Assembly (NCBI GenBank): GCA_905331475.1
Contig: CAJNYU010004514.1
Coordinates: 218,260 to 282,259, forward strand
DNA: 64,000 bases
Origin: Rotaria socialis
Taxonomy: Eukaryota; Rotifera; Eurotatoria; Philodinida; Philodinidae
Reading direction: 5' to 3'
This document shows positions 1-13,110 of the stretch, piece after piece (positions within the stretch are counted from its first letter, which is position 1; every line of letters starts with the position of its first letter). The translations under genes were made by a program, and so were the position numbers. The notes beneath the pieces were generated by a model. It made no database searches and was not told where the DNA came from. It saw only the letters and a program-made list of their open reading frames with translations.

Positions 1-705
1 TACAATAGAAAAACAGCAAATCATGCTTTAAATCACTTCCAAATGATCTCTTACTAGGCGTTAAATCGTTACGAGACGCTGGTGATGATTCTTCTTGTTT
101 GAACTATGAATAAAAAAATTAATTAATAGAATACTAAGATCAGGAATGCATACGGGTGTAACATTCAAAAGGTCAGAAGTAACTATCGTTTGTTCATTGC
201 ATGTGGGTGTTTTAGTTTGAACAAAATCTGATTCTCCAATACGCTGCAATATAACTGGACTATTAGAATTTGAAGGATCATCCTCTGTATATGGTATTTC
301 AATATTTTCTTCTTCCTCGTCGTCCGTATGTTCTTCATCGTCAGATTCTGGTTCGTAATTAACCAATGAAGACTTATCTAGTAAATAAAAGAATAAGATT
401 TTATTTATTTTTATTATGAAAAAAATATTCTTCGATTAGAATTACATACTTTTCGTAAAAGAAGGTTTATGCGTTGTTATAGGCTTTCTAGTGACTGTAG
501 TTAGAATAGTTGTTGAATCTGGTGTTGAACTTTTTGATTGCGTCGGTTCATGAATATCTTCATCATCTGAATCCGATATATCTCCACTACCAATACCAAT
601 ATCAAGTATAACACTTGATGTTGCTGGTACAGAAGAAGAAGACGATTCATTTGGTGCTAGATCAATATCCATAGAATTATTCGGTGTTATTTCTTCATCA
701 GACAT
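1..705 (-). CDS. Acidic, low-complexity protein, C-terminal part beyond the window
   Basis: Three exons can be read on the minus strand: 705-450, 377-154 and 103-1, with 72-bp and 50-bp GT-AG introns that keep the frame. The gene runs off the left edge still open, so the C-terminus is missing. The visible protein (about 190 residues) starts MSDEEITPNN, is rich in Ser/Thr, and carries acidic runs (SDSDDEDIHE, ESDDEEHTDDEEEENIE). No folded domain, signal peptide or membrane segment is visible. The composition suits an intrinsically disordered nuclear or scaffold protein, but I do not recognise the family. An acceptor-like AG lies 20 bases before the ATG. It is divergent from the CNG channel gene; only about 250 bp separate the two start codons. 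Confidence 0.6.
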
Positions 706-956
706 GATATTAGTAAAACTTTCAACTATAATAAGAAACTAATATAATTCGAATACCTTTTTTGCTCTTTTGCTGCAATTACTTCATTCTATTCTATTGC
801 TTATTTCACAATTCCAATCATATTTTATTCAAAGCGACATCTACTCTGTATCTTTATGGTGGCTAATCATAGACGACGAGTGCGATTGTTGCAATCTGAT
901 GGTGCCCGAATTCATTTATACTTTAATCGTATGATAATACTTTTTAAAGAAAAATA
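706..956. promoter_or_regulatory. Short divergent intergenic region, probable shared promoter
   Basis: This 251-bp region separates the start codons of two head-to-head genes, so promoter elements for both must lie here or in upstream 5' exons. Acceptor-like AG dinucleotides precede both ATGs (about 20 bases on the minus side, 7 bases on the plus side). No clear TATA box was recognised. The promoter role is inferred from position only. Confidence 0.4.
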
Positions 957-3900
957 ATGGCTCAACATATAATTTCAACTATAGAAACCAAACGACCTCA
1001 TGCGTATGAAAATATGATAAATAGTTTTGACACCGATGGTGATGTGAATGACATTACACTTGAACATCTCTCAAGTCCTGAGTTCAATCGTTAGTTATAT
1101 ATTTAGTTTTTGTTAGAAATAAAATAAAAGTAATTTCTTTAAAGAAAAAGACGAACGGGATCAAAAAATAAATAGATCAATTGCTAGAAGTTATAGCAAG
1201 TAAAAATGATTAAATCAATTATTTCCATTTTGCTTTGAACTTGATTTGATTCTAGTCACATTTATGAATCACTTTCATATGATATCCGTCGTCAATCTCA
1301 AATATCATTAATTAGTGTACAACTACGTAATTTACGTCGAAAATTCAGTGATCGTACCGATGCTATTAAAGAAATTATTCATCAACTACCAGATTATGCA
1401 GATAATGCCAGTAAGTATAACTAGAAATACTAATTATATTGATTTTAAATTAAAAGTACTATGCTTTGCTTAAGATGGCAGTATTAGTGTACGTGAAGAA
1501 AAAGCGCAAGAGCAACCTCCTATCCGATCAGTATTTGCATCAGATAGCGTAAGTCAAGCTTCAACACCTAGTTTATTGCTAGAAGGCAATGGAATAAAAC
1601 AACGCTTACAAAGAATCGTACGCCGTTGTCTACGAAAATCTGGTATTCGAAAACCGATTGATACAGATAGTAAGTTAACCATGAAAATAGATGAAAATAT
1701 TCTACTAATCTGATAAGGTAATGCGCATTTAATTTGGCTGTTATTTGTCGCATTGGCATATCTATATAATTTTATATCGATACCCTTACGTATAGCATTT
1801 CCCATATGGAAAAAAGGAGAAACAAATATTTGGTTATGGATGTTAATCGATTATTTATCTGACGTACTTTACTTAATCGATATATTTTTTGTTCAAACAA
1901 GAATTAAATATTTAGAAAATGGTCTTTGGATTGTATGTGAGACAAAAAATTTATCATCATACGTTTCTATTTTGTAATTTTTCCATTGTTTTATTTTGTT
2001 TAGAAAAATTTTCGTTTAACTGCAATGAAATATTTTCATTCACTACCATTCTTATTTGATTGTTTATCGCTTTTACCATTGGATTTTTTTTATTTTCTTT
2101 TCGGCTTTCATGCTATTTTTCGATTATTACGTTTACTTAAAATACGTTCGTTAACAAATTTTTTTCGTTATTGTGATCGTTGGGTACAATCATTTTTTGC
2201 TAGTGTGCGACTTGTCAGAATTCTCGCATTGCTCCTCTATGTTATATTATCGGTACATGTATATGCATGTATTTATTTTCTTTTTTCAAATTATGAAATT
2301 CAACATGGTGTTGATAATACTTGGGTTTATAAAATAGAACATCAACCACGTATGAGTGCATATTCGTATTCGTTTTATTATTGTTTTAAAATTGCATCTA
2401 CCATTGGAAATATTCCAAGTCCGGAAACTGGACTTGAATATTTATTTGTCATTGTTGGATATTTATTTGCACTGTTTATATTTGCCTTATTGATTGGACA
2501 AATTCGTGATGTATTTCAATCAATGAATCAAAGACGCTTAGCATATCAAAATAAAGTTGAACAAGTTATGCAGTATTTAACAAAATTTGAATTACCAAAA
2601 ACTTTGCAAGATAGGGTTAGAAATTGGTTTCAGTATAATTGGGAAGATAGAAATACACTAGGTATGAACTATTTATATATGTATATATATGTATATATAT
2701 ATATATATGAAAAGAATTTTCACATCGACTTAAAATTTATTTCTTGTGAGTAGAAGATGATGATGCAACATTATCATTTTTACCTGCTACCCTTCAAACT
2801 GAACTTGCTATTAGTATTCATTATGATACTTTGTCAAAAGTGAAATTGTTTCAAGTAAGTTATCGTTTTGTTTCTTCCTATGTCTAAATGTTGTGAATAT
2901 CTATTCATCTATGTACAGATTTGATATGTTTTGGTACGTACATCATACAGCTTTAGCTTGATTTTCTCTATATACTATTCTTGTTTTATGATATTAACAT
3001 ATTCTTTGAAGATGAAAACTAACTAGAATAAGCTGTGTAAAATTAGTTTTAAGATCTAAGATTTGCCGCTCTAAAATAAATAAACTGATCAAAGTATGAA
3101 TCGGTGATGGTACCGGCTCGGTTTGAAAAAATCACAAAATGATCCCATCACTGGCACGAATGATTAGCTAAAATCTGATCATCAAACTGTCAAGGTGGTT
3201 TTAGCATTAAAATCTAATAAATTCAATTGTAATTTTAGCGTGACAAAAAAAACCCATACTAACTCACATTCATATTTTAGTACTTTGAGAGAAGAACAAC
3301 ATGTAGAAAATATTCTACGTTTATAGCACATAGCTTGATCATTACAGTTACTAATAGATTTTTCTATTAAGATTGCAAAGTAATTATTTAGATTAAAATC
3401 ATATGAACTTCTAATCACATTAGAAAATAAATGAACCAACATATTTTTAATTAGCACATTTCTACTTATGCTAATCTAATTATAGAAGTAAATTATTTGC
3501 AAACCGAAAACAATGAATACATAAGCTAGTTTGAACTGTGCTTCAGTTGATTAAAAATTTTCTGAAAAAGAATTATGTGCATTCTATTTGCATGATATTC
3601 TATGTTGTGTCGATTACTGATTCTTATACAGAGAGAGAAAAATTATATATCTGTTGATTACTTCAATAGGATTGCGAGAGAGCATTTCTTCATTCATTGG
3701 TACTTAAATTAAAACCAGCATTATTTTTACCAGGTGATTATATATGTAAAAAGGTAACTATACATATATATTTCTAAAAATGAATGAATCTAAAAATTTC
3801 CTAAGGGTGAAATTGGCCGAGAAATGTATATTGTTAATCATGGAATTCTTGATGTTTTTATTGATGACAAACGTATAGCTGGTCTTGAAGATGGTGCAGT

Positions 3901-4857
3901 CTTCGGCGAAATTAGTTTGCTTGAAGTAGCCGGAGGTAACCGACGTACAGCTGATGTAAGTAGCTTCTTTTTGTTTTCGGTGCGAAGATTTGTAATATTT
4001 GATTTTATTAAAGGTTATTTCACGCGGTTTTTCAACATTATTTACTTTACATAAAGCAGATTTAAATGAACAATTAAAAGATTTTCCAGAAGCTGGTAAA
4101 ATTCTTCGTCGAAAAGCAAAGTACATACAATAGAGAAAAGAATAGATCTAAATAAAATTTCTATCCTTTTATCTATTCAAGGATATTAATGAAAGGATCA
4201 TCCAAACCAGAAGAGGAAGAAGCAGCTCATGATAATGAAGTTGTTCAAGCAGAACCAATTATTGTCGATCATCCACCAAAACCAGATCCTAGACTGCTCG
4301 ATACGGTTTTGAAAGTAATTAATTGAAAAACAAAAAAAAGGTGCAATTTCTCATCATTAACATTTTGCGATATTTATCCATAGGCCGTTGGTACGAATTC
4401 AAAATTAGTGGAAGTATTAAACCGACCTCGACCAAGTTGTCTATATGAACCACTTTCAATAAAAGTTCCTGATATTACTATAAGTAAGTATATTACAGTT
4501 ACTAATTGAATATTTCTCATCAAATATATAGTAGCAAAACGTAATGAACCAATTCGAACTTCTACTGAAAGTGATCAAAATATAAATCTTGTAATACCAA
4601 CGTTAACAGTAACACCAGTTGATGCAACTACAGCACGAATTCAAACTCTTCGCCAAAGATTGTTTTCAATTCCATTACAGTAATTTTTCAAGTTTTTTCT
4701 TTTTTTTAATACTATTGGACACATCATTGTTACTTTCTTTAGAAATCTACCATCAGCTATGCAATATTTAAACGAAGAGGACGATTTACTGATTAATCGT
4801 ACGCTACCAACATCAGAAACAACTGTAACATTAGTGTTTGATGATGACCTTGTTTAA
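957..4857 (+). CDS. Cyclic-nucleotide-gated cation channel subunit, CNGB-like
   Basis: Fourteen exons (957-1089, 1145-1199, 1256-1410, 1475-1669, 1718-1932, 2004-2661, 2754-2854, 3670-3753, 3806-3955, 4014-4120, 4182-4314, 4384-4483, 4532-4679, 4743-4857) encode 782 residues. The core is a six-helix channel: S1-S2 around residues 255-320 of the spliced frame, an S4-like helix [12 protein letters not shown], and a pore helix followed by [10 protein letters not shown] with the filter near 384-387. After S6, LIGQIRDVF and the C-linker ([18 protein letters not shown]) resemble CNG beta subunits (LIGQMRDV). A cyclic-nucleotide-binding domain follows (about 505-620), with [26 protein letters not shown] and GNRRTAD. 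The protein should sit in the plasma membrane and conduct cations when cGMP or cAMP binds. The filter has Asn where alpha subunits have Glu and vertebrate beta subunits Gly. Intron 7 (2855-3669) is unusually long. CNG channel identity is near certain; the beta assignment is probable. Confidence 0.93.
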
Positions 4858-7847
4858 ATCGCTTTATTTTTGTTCGTAATTCAACAAAATAGATAAATGT
4901 TTAGATTAGAATGATCTTCATATATGATTTGTTATTAAAACAGTCATTGCAGTTATATGAAACAATGGTAACTTGACAATCATGAGAGTGTTTAGAAAAC
5001 TTCTTTCGAAGAAGCGAGTACAGAAAGGAGTGGGATCAATTCATTTTTTCCGTGCCTATTAAAATTTTAATCATGTTTCTCACGTATTAGGAAAGATTTA
5101 GATTTTAAGATGAAAATATATTAATAATCATATATTGTAGCATGCAAAGCTAATTAAACATTTGAATCAATCAGTAATAATGTATTCTAAATTTGTACGT
5201 GAAAGATCAAACCAGCTAATACCAAGATTTTTGCTTGTAGATTAATAATTACATTTCGATGAAAATATTTAAAAAGTGTCTCTGTTGTCTTTATTATAAG
5301 AATGTTACTTATCTCGGCAATGCGTGTTCCTATCCAAACAATAATGCCAATTGTTTTCATTCATTGATTTTTTCTCTCTTCACGGAGTAGACATCAAATT
5401 TTCATTTTTACTATCAAATCTCTTCTACATGAATACTACTAACATTGACGTCCAATATTTTCTTTTGAGAAATGTGTGTTATCATTACTTTTCTAGTAAA
5501 ACATTTATTGAAAATTTTCATAAATCATATTCTAGTTCTACATAATATCAATCTGCAACTTTGCTTGCTAAAAATACATAGGTATCTAATATAAAAAGAA
5601 GTTATCAACTGCAGCATTCATAAAGAAAAAACGATCATTTATACAATGCGCACAACAAGTTCTTCACTATTAGTTCTGTGAAAATAAGTTTAATTGTTTT
5701 AGAACGATATTTATACAAACAAGTTCTAACTATTTAAAATTAATCATCTATATTGAGTCTGTAGTTTGTATAGAAGATTACAATTCTTTTCTTGGCGTTT
5801 TTCACGATGAAAATGAACAGTTAAATCAAAACTTGTCCCATTAGAATATTTGTTCTGTAAAGTATTTGCCTAGTCAATGATTCATCAAATAAATTAAAAA
5901 AATCTGAAAATGAATTGACGATGCGATCTCGTTTCATCAATTTTTTCGACCTATCGTTTTCATGAAACACAAAAAGAGATCATTCGTTTGATTTTTTTAC
6001 ATCCAATCACTAAATTTAAGATATCTAGAACATTACATGCTTCATTAGTGTGTAGTCGATAATAGAAATCAGCATTGAGAGTGCTTGAAAAAGCAATAAG
6101 AGTCATTCTGTTCGAACTTTATTCATACAAAAAACACTAGGAAATTTTCTTTCGAACGTAGCACTTTTTGATGTTCATTCTATATCAAATATATACATGA
6201 ATATATTAGTGCACGATTCGTTTGAATTACTCTCGTAATAGTCGAATGCATGCATCATTTTTATTTCATGAGTTGATATGATAGAATGAAACAGTGTCGA
6301 GAATATAATTGTAAAAGTAATGCATACAACGAACTTTATTCTTGATGAAAAAAATATGGCATCGTATTCAAACAGAAGAAAAATACTTGTTCGAAAAGGA
6401 AAAAATGTTTTATTGCATTTTCCCCATATTGACATTCGAATAATCTTCAGTAAGTACGAATATAAATTTACATGATTCACAGCATAGAAAATAATAATTG
6501 CTTGTAACACTCAAATGTGCTTGAGTATATAAAGTAATGGTATATAAAACGAAAATATTTATTTTAAGCTCGTTTCAGTTAAGTCTCAATACAATTTATT
6601 ATGAAAACAATCTAATGTATATCGTTATATATATACAGAAGACTTGCTTTTTTGCCAATATAAAGTCGTAAAGTTTTTAATTGTTATGCAGTTTTCATTA
6701 CGAGTCTAAACAAAAATTTATTTTAAAATCATTTGAATTTGATTTGTATATAATAATCAAGTGTTACAAATCAGAACAAAAAATCACATATGTTCTATTT
6801 ATAGTTACGGAGTTTCTTTTTAGTATTGAAGATACATGTTATTGTTAGCAGTAAAAAATCACAAAGTATTTCGTTTATTTTCTTGACAGTGTATCAAGAA
6901 CGAAAATCCTCTTTTTTTATGTTGTCTAATAATCCTATAACTATGCTAATACTTAGTAAAATGTCATCAGCTGAAACAATGAATTATTTATCTAGCGATC
7001 AACTTGTAACTGAATCCATCAAAAAGATTTCATTTCAAAAGTCCAACGTAGAAATATTACATATTTTATCAATAAAAATTTTTGTTCGATTTTTCGAAAC
7101 GACGTATCAAATTTTCATTAGAGTTTCAATATAAAACATCGGTTTCGTGTAATTTCGGAATTGTAGCACGAAAAATTTTTGTTTCTAACTATTAGAAATA
7201 ATTATCGGATATATGTACTTGAAATACGTCCGATAACCATTCAAAAACGTTCTATAATATTCAATAAACTAGATAGGTATATCTATGGAAAAATCCTCTA
7301 CAGTCGACTAGTATATAGAAATTCTCAGGGCATAGTATGTTAGCTGCCGTGTGTTAATAAAATAGTAGAGAAATATAGCAACATGTGTAATAGTCTCAAG
7401 AGATATTTCTTCGATTTTGAACTTGTTTTTAAATTTTTTATCTGTAATTTGAAATTTGAGACTTGAATTCAGAGAGTAGTTCCATTTTATTTGGATATCT
7501 TTGAACTCGCTCAAATGTCACCTAGTGATGATATTCAAGAAATTCCTACTTCATACGTCGGAGTATTATTATAAAAATCAAACTTCATGTCTTAATTAAC
7601 CACTGTCGGTAGATATTTAATCCAAGCGAATCCTTAATCTGATGTGAATCAACAAACTTAAATATTCATCAAATGCTCTTTTATTCTATTTTTTTTATAA
7701 CAATTACAATTATACTGCATTGAAACGAGATGAATTTCTTTTAATAAATATATCAAGTTCAATAATATGACCGAAAAAAAAGTGTTATATACAAGTTTGA
7801 TTTTTACGAAGAACTTCATCACAAAGTCTTTTGTATACGCATTGTAT
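4858..7847. other. Gene-free stretch between CNG channel and TM2 gene
   Basis: About 3 kb between the 3' ends of two convergent genes. Only short AT-rich open frames occur, without splice-compatible partners or recognisable motifs. I see no RNA gene, tandem repeat or clear mobile element here. Confidence 0.5.
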
Positions 7848-8453
7848 TTACATACGATATGGGCCCCGGTTATAATTATCATAATATCCCCATCTCTGTA
7901 AAGGTGCTCCATTGCCATCATAAAATACATCGGATAGAATTCGAATCCAATCTATTAGCCACCATATAACTGATGCTGTAGTAAATATAGCAGTGATGAA
8001 ACTACTAATAGAAATATATTTACGTGACTTTGCTTCTCTATTTGCGAATGTAAACGGCCACCCAATACAACATCCTAATGAAATGAGTAACTTAATAATA
8101 CCAGCTACAATATATCCAGCATTTCCTCTTGATAAATAAAACCAATCAATACCGAGTGTACCAACAAAAAATGAAAGAAGAAATGCTGTTAATTTCGATC
8201 GTTGCTGATAAGAACATGCTTCCATATAATGCCATGTAGTATAGCCATAATAACATTGACACATATAGGCTTGACAAAAGCCAAAACCACATTCATTATC
8301 ATAAGTACACCAGCGTCCCCATCGGCGTGCCTGAGCTAAAGAACCTAAATGAACGTTTCCTGGTCTAGGCACAAAGTGTCTTTGTCCACCACTAGTTGCA
8401 AAAACCAGAAGAACGACATTCACAAGAACAGTAAAGTAAATAGTCATGCGCAT
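7848..8453 (-). CDS. TM2 domain-containing membrane protein with N-terminal Cys-rich (EGF-like) segment
   Basis: A single exon encodes 201 residues. The N-terminus (MRMTIYFTVLVNVVLLVFATSG) is a typical signal peptide. A Cys-rich EGF-like stretch follows at about residues 48-82 (WCTYDNECGFGFCQAYMCQC). Then comes a TM2 domain: two hydrophobic helices with the family's short loop motif, here GIDWFYLSRG, then GYIVAGIIKLLISLGCCIGW and the closing WWLIDWIRI. TM2 proteins are small secretory-pathway membrane proteins; TM2D1-3 act in Notch- and amyloid-related processes in animals, but this protein is not clearly one of those three. The start is supported by an acceptor-like CTGCAG ending 5 bases before the ATG, so the mRNA is probably spliced or trans-spliced there. 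The C-terminus is Tyr/Asn/Arg-rich. Confidence 0.85.
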   Translation of the reverse strand: MRMTIYFTVLVNVVLLVFATSGGQRHFVPRPGNVHLGSLAQARRWGRWCTYDNECGFGFCQAYMCQCYYGYTTWHYMEACSYQQRSKLTAFLLSFFVGTLGIDWFYLSRGNAGYIVAGIIKLLISLGCCIGWPFTFANREAKSRKYISISSFITAIFTTASVIWWLIDWIRILSDVFYDGNGAPLQRWGYYDNYNRGPYRM

Positions 8454-8458
8454 GTTGC

Positions 8459-10006
8459 CTGCAGGTAAAATATTGTTGATCGAGAGTGAAGAAAAAGAAA
8501 AAAAACGTACGATAGAATGAATCTATCGGTTTTGCGACGAATTTTTTTCCTTCCGCTTGATTCTTTTCTTTTTATACCAATCAATTGATATGAAAGATTT
8601 TTTCTTTCTCTGTTTCTTTCGATAAAATTCATGGTGACTTTATTCTCGCATATTGCCTCCCATCCATACGCAAAAGTTTATTTGTTACACCCTTCTTACA
8701 TACACAGAAAAAAACGTGTCAATGTCAGTCAAACAATTGAAAACAAACTCAAAATCTAGAAAAATCACCTAATGAAAAGAAAATACATGAAAGCTTTATA
8801 TTTTAGCTGATTTAATTGTTTAAAAATATTGTTTTGATTGCTTTGGCTCTGTTGCTACTTTGATAGTCTTGATGAACTTAAATATTTATGGTAACTGCTA
8901 GTTGTTCAGATAAATGGTAATGGATGATGAATGATGTATGGTTATATTCATAATGTCAGAGACCTTCTAAATATGCTTGTGAAAATATAGGAATCAAATC
9001 TTTTTTCAATGAAAGTATATGATTAAATAGTATTTCTCTATGCTTTGTTCAGTGCATGCTGTGTTGGCCTTTAGCATGAAGATTTAGTTTCAATGAGCAA
9101 CACTCATCTTGGAATTGAATAACAAGTATTAATGGCAAAGATCGAAAACATTTTTTGTTTTTACTCGATGACGTGTCTTTAGTATTGAAGATCATTGTGT
9201 TAATAGGAAATTGATGAATAGTTTAATAGTAAAATATAAATGATTTCTCAGATTATTTGCAGCATATTTTGTATGTAGATATACCAAAATTTTAAGCCAC
9301 ACATATTGCAATGCGAATCGTTGATCTGATAAAATTAAAAACAGCATCTTCTTATTCTTGCTTCTATGAATCTTTATTGTGACACTGTATAATTCATAAA
9401 TTATATTTTTTCAAATAGTGTATTAAACAAATTGTATACGAAATCGGCACTGTTTATCTTTTAGTTAAAGAGTCAATCTATTGATCAAAAATCAAACTCA
9501 ATGTAATGCATCTCAATTGTGATGTTTGCTAATAAAATCTTTCAATGCTTCTATTATTGCTTTAGTATTTCAACTACGAATATTGTTCACAATCAAAATT
9601 TCTTTGTTACACAACTATTTTTGCATTTCATAGTGCCGCCAAATTGCATTATCAATATTTGAGAATTCGTCTCCCTCTTTATACTTTATTGATGACAATC
9701 GAAGAAGCATCAAAATTCTAAAAGAAGAAATCTGATCCATGTAAGAGTATAATGTTTTGTAAGGTATCTATACGAATATACACCTTTTAAACATATAGCT
9801 AAGTAAACATAGGTTCAGATTGTTTCCTCGTTATTTGTCAATAAAAATAGATACTGTCTCTTGAAAGTATTCTTCTTTGTACTATCGTAGGAGCACCAAA
9901 ATTTCAATGTGAGAAGTTGGTTTTCTTTCATCGATCAACTACTTTTTGATTATTTTTCATTTCACCTGAGTAGTCTTGAATAAAAATAAATTGGTTGTAT
10001 TATATT
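8459..10006. other. Gene-free AT-rich stretch
   Basis: Upstream of the TM2 gene and up to the foldback element. Open frames here are short and show no family motifs. The part next to 8459 probably contains the promoter of the TM2 gene, but no element was recognised. Confidence 0.4.
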
Positions 10007-10372
10007 CAGTGAAAAATATTCGCTGATTTCAATTAAATTATTGTGCAACAAAATCCAATCCGCAATCCGATTGATAGTTTTGATTTTAATCGATCACCAT
10101 TTAACCCAAACGTGATGTTATTGCTAGTCCAGTGGAAATTAGTTTGATTAAAATCTGATTGTTCTGTAGCACAATTCACATTATCAATCGCTTGACAATG
10201 TGAATTTTACTGGAAAACAATCCGATTTCAATCAAACTAATTTCCACCGGGCTAGCAATAGCATTAAAATTGGGTTGAATGGTGGTCGATTAAAATCAAA
10301 ATTATCAATCGGATTGCAGATTGGATTTTGTTGCACAATAATTTAATTGAAATCAGTGAATATTTATCACTG
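10007..10372. mobile_element. 366-bp foldback (inverted-repeat) element, MITE-like
   Basis: The two halves are imperfect reverse complements, with arms about 10007-10183 and 10199-10372 and a loop of only about 15 bp. Both ends read CAGTGA when viewed inward (right end TCACTG). Shared blocks include TTTCAATTAAATTATTGTGC, CAACAAAATCCAATC, GCAATCCGATTGATA and GGAAATTAGTTTGATT. Mismatches scatter along the arms, as in an ageing non-autonomous foldback transposon. No coding capacity is seen and no clear target-site duplication was found in the flanks. Confidence 0.8.
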
Positions 10373-12179
10373 GGTACTCCATTTCTATGAAGAATTTTAT
10401 GAATATGTAACGAAAATAGTTTAGATATCTTAACTAAAATTAATTTGACAATTATACAGAAATTAGATAAATTTTGTCATCAATTAATAAAGATTTTTTA
10501 TCAATCTCCTACAGTTCGGTTAACAAAAACCAACCTTGTATCGAAACTTTTAATGAAAAAAGATGATAAAATAACAGCTGTACAACCCATATTATTCTAC
10601 GTCAGCTCTTGTTTTCATACATCAATTCTAAATCATACTATCAGAAACCAAAATAAAGTGAGATAACGCATTTCTCTCTCTCTATCTCTCTGTTATTTCT
10701 TAGTTTTACAAGCTATGAATGTTTACTGCAGAAAAAGGCTCCGTTAAATTTATAATTACTTAAATTTAACCAAAATGTGATGAATAAATTTAAATGAGGT
10801 ATTTTTGGACGATAATACGACACGATGTACAAATGAATGAAGTTTTTTTTCTTATTACTAATTCTGTTATCGAAAAGCAATATTTTATTTATTTCTTATA
10901 ATTCAATCTCGTTTTACAAATGGATATTCATTCTACGTATTTGATGTTCTTATACATATTTACTTATTAAACTTTAAAAGAAATTTCATCAGAATCATCT
11001 TAGTAATTTATTCAAATCGTATTATATTGATCAATTTCAAACTATTCAAACCATCGAATATTAACATTTCAGAAAAATAGCACTCAAAATATAAGGTTAA
11101 TTTTGGTTAGATCAGATACAATAAACTAGCGGTCAATATCAAAAGTGCACAATGGATTTAATAATAACAAGATAAATTGTAAGTTTCAAATATAGTTTGT
11201 AGGGGCATGTTTCACTATATTTACATGTATTATAACCTTTCTCACACAAAAATACTCTCGAAATCTTTCGCGTGATACGAGTTACTGACTGTATTAATTA
11301 AACTCTCTTTTTGCCATTATGAATGAATCCGTTCATCAGCATAGGGAAGCTAACGGCAAATAAAAAAGATGATGTGAACTCTAGGAATACGAAATGCCTA
11401 TACTTCTAATAAGAGATCAAGCTTGTTTTTAGTTTTGATCTGAAAGTGTTCTCCTGGCGTCTGATTGATTGTTCATTTTGAATGATTCTATTTTCGACAG
11501 AATGAGTATATCGTACGAAAAAAATACGTATGTATATAATTATATCATGTAATACTTCATTGAGAAACATTCATATTAAATTCATAAGACAAAAACTTAC
11601 ACAAGCCTTTTATAATTATATTACTTCATTCTCTGAATAGGACTTCGAAGGAAACAAGTTTTAATACTACAGATTAATATTACTATTGAATGCTGATATT
11701 GCGAATAGAAAACAAAATATTTGATGTATCTTAAATAAATGCAAAGATACAATAAAGCGAAACTTTTATGTCAAGCGTTTCCAACTATAAACCAGATACA
11801 ATGTGTATATCGATCAAAAATTGAACTCTGTAAGAGTACCTTATCGTTATTTTATAATCTTCTGATAAATTTACTAATATATCATATAGCTCACTATATG
11901 TTATCGATTTATAAGAATTGATTGCGTATAAATCTTTATATACTGCATTATCTATCATAAAAATTTTATCACATATGAACTCGTCGCAAAAACGTATTTG
12001 AGTGAACATATTTTTTCCGAAATCAAGAGCACTGCGCCAGAAAACGTTAAAAATACAAATTAGTACTGAGCAATTTTTCTTACCATATTTTGATTGATGA
12101 CTGAAAACAATGGAATATGCAAAATCAGCGCAAAAACTAGCATCCAAAAAGTCACATTTCACTAAAAAAATATTTTACA
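10373..12179. other. Gene-free AT-rich stretch
   Basis: No gene is supported. A 125-codon open frame on the minus strand (11785-12162) has no recognisable motif and no plausible splice partners. A short CT-rich run lies near 10674-10692. Confidence 0.4.
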
Positions 12180-13110
12180 CATAAGAAACACCTACTTTCT
12201 ATGAGCCCCCATCGTCCGATAGTACATGTAAAATATAATTTGCTCGATGGCAATTTTTGCACTGATTCTGCACGTATCATTTATTCTAGTCGCAGATCAA
12301 AATATCGTAAGCAAAATCGCTCAGTATAACATTATGCTTCAAAGCTTTCTGAAGCATTACGATTGATTTCGGAAAAAATAGGATTACTTCAAGAAAGAAA
12401 GAAGCTTATCCGAAATCGATTTGTGACCTTTTTGGTTTACATAACAGTTATTTAAATATGGTCTTGCGAAGAGCTGATATGTTTGGACCGTAACTCATTG
12501 GAGACTGCAAGGCTTATCTGTAACGTTAATTATTTCAGGCTGATAAGGAACCTATTTTATTTTTTATTCAGCTCAATTGTGTGTTTGTACATCTGAATTG
12601 TGCATAATCTTAGAAAGAAAAATATTTCGGCAACATGAAACGAATGCTAAATTTAACAAAATAACAATAGATCGAACATGTTTCAAAACTGGGATTTTTT
12701 TAAATTTTGTTTTGTAGTAAAACATTTGTTCTGAAATTGTTTTAATACAGATTAGTCAGACAATTATAAAATAATAACGACGTGGATAATTCGGCAAGCT
12801 GTGTGCAACCGTGATATAATATTGGCGAAAAAAAGTTTCTTAAATTTGAAACTGTTGATGCTTTAAAACGTTAAGCAAAACATGAATCTTTATTAATAGA
12901 AACAAATGAAATTCTGAAAAAAAATAATATTTTATTAGGAATGTCTAGTTTAAAATTGATTACTATAGCTAAACTTGAACTCATTCTTTGCTTTTGTTGC
13001 TGTTGTTTCAAAACAAGAGAAGATTTTACAACCATTGTAGTACGTAAATACGTTTCGTTCTTAGAGACGACCGAAGATTTTATCAATTCTCTTACGAAAT
13101 TACTTAATTG
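12180..13110 (+). pseudogene. Possible decayed protein-coding gene, family unknown
   Basis: Several plus-strand segments read like protein but are broken by stops and frame changes. One frame at about 12183-12453 includes SARIIYSSRRSKYRKQNRSV, one in-frame TAA, then SEALRLISEKIGLLQERKK. A second segment near 12820-13107 includes ETNEILKKNNILLGMSSLK and ends RKYVSFLETTEDFINSLTK. Between them short patches occur in changing frames (for example THWRLQGLSVTLIISG). The codon usage looks less AT-random than the flanks. No family was recognised, and short readable patches also arise by chance, so the call is tentative. Confidence 0.25.

Noticed and set aside
2673-2708. TATA-rich run as a promoter
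   Set aside because: It is an AT microsatellite inside an intron of the CNG channel gene.
8444-8632. Minus-strand frame overlapping the TM2 gene start
   Set aside because: Low-complexity Arg/Ser-rich frame in the leader region; the TM2 frame has signal peptide and domain support.
11785-12162. 125-codon minus-strand open frame
   Set aside because: No motif, no acceptor or donor context, and AT-rich residue composition expected from non-coding DNA.
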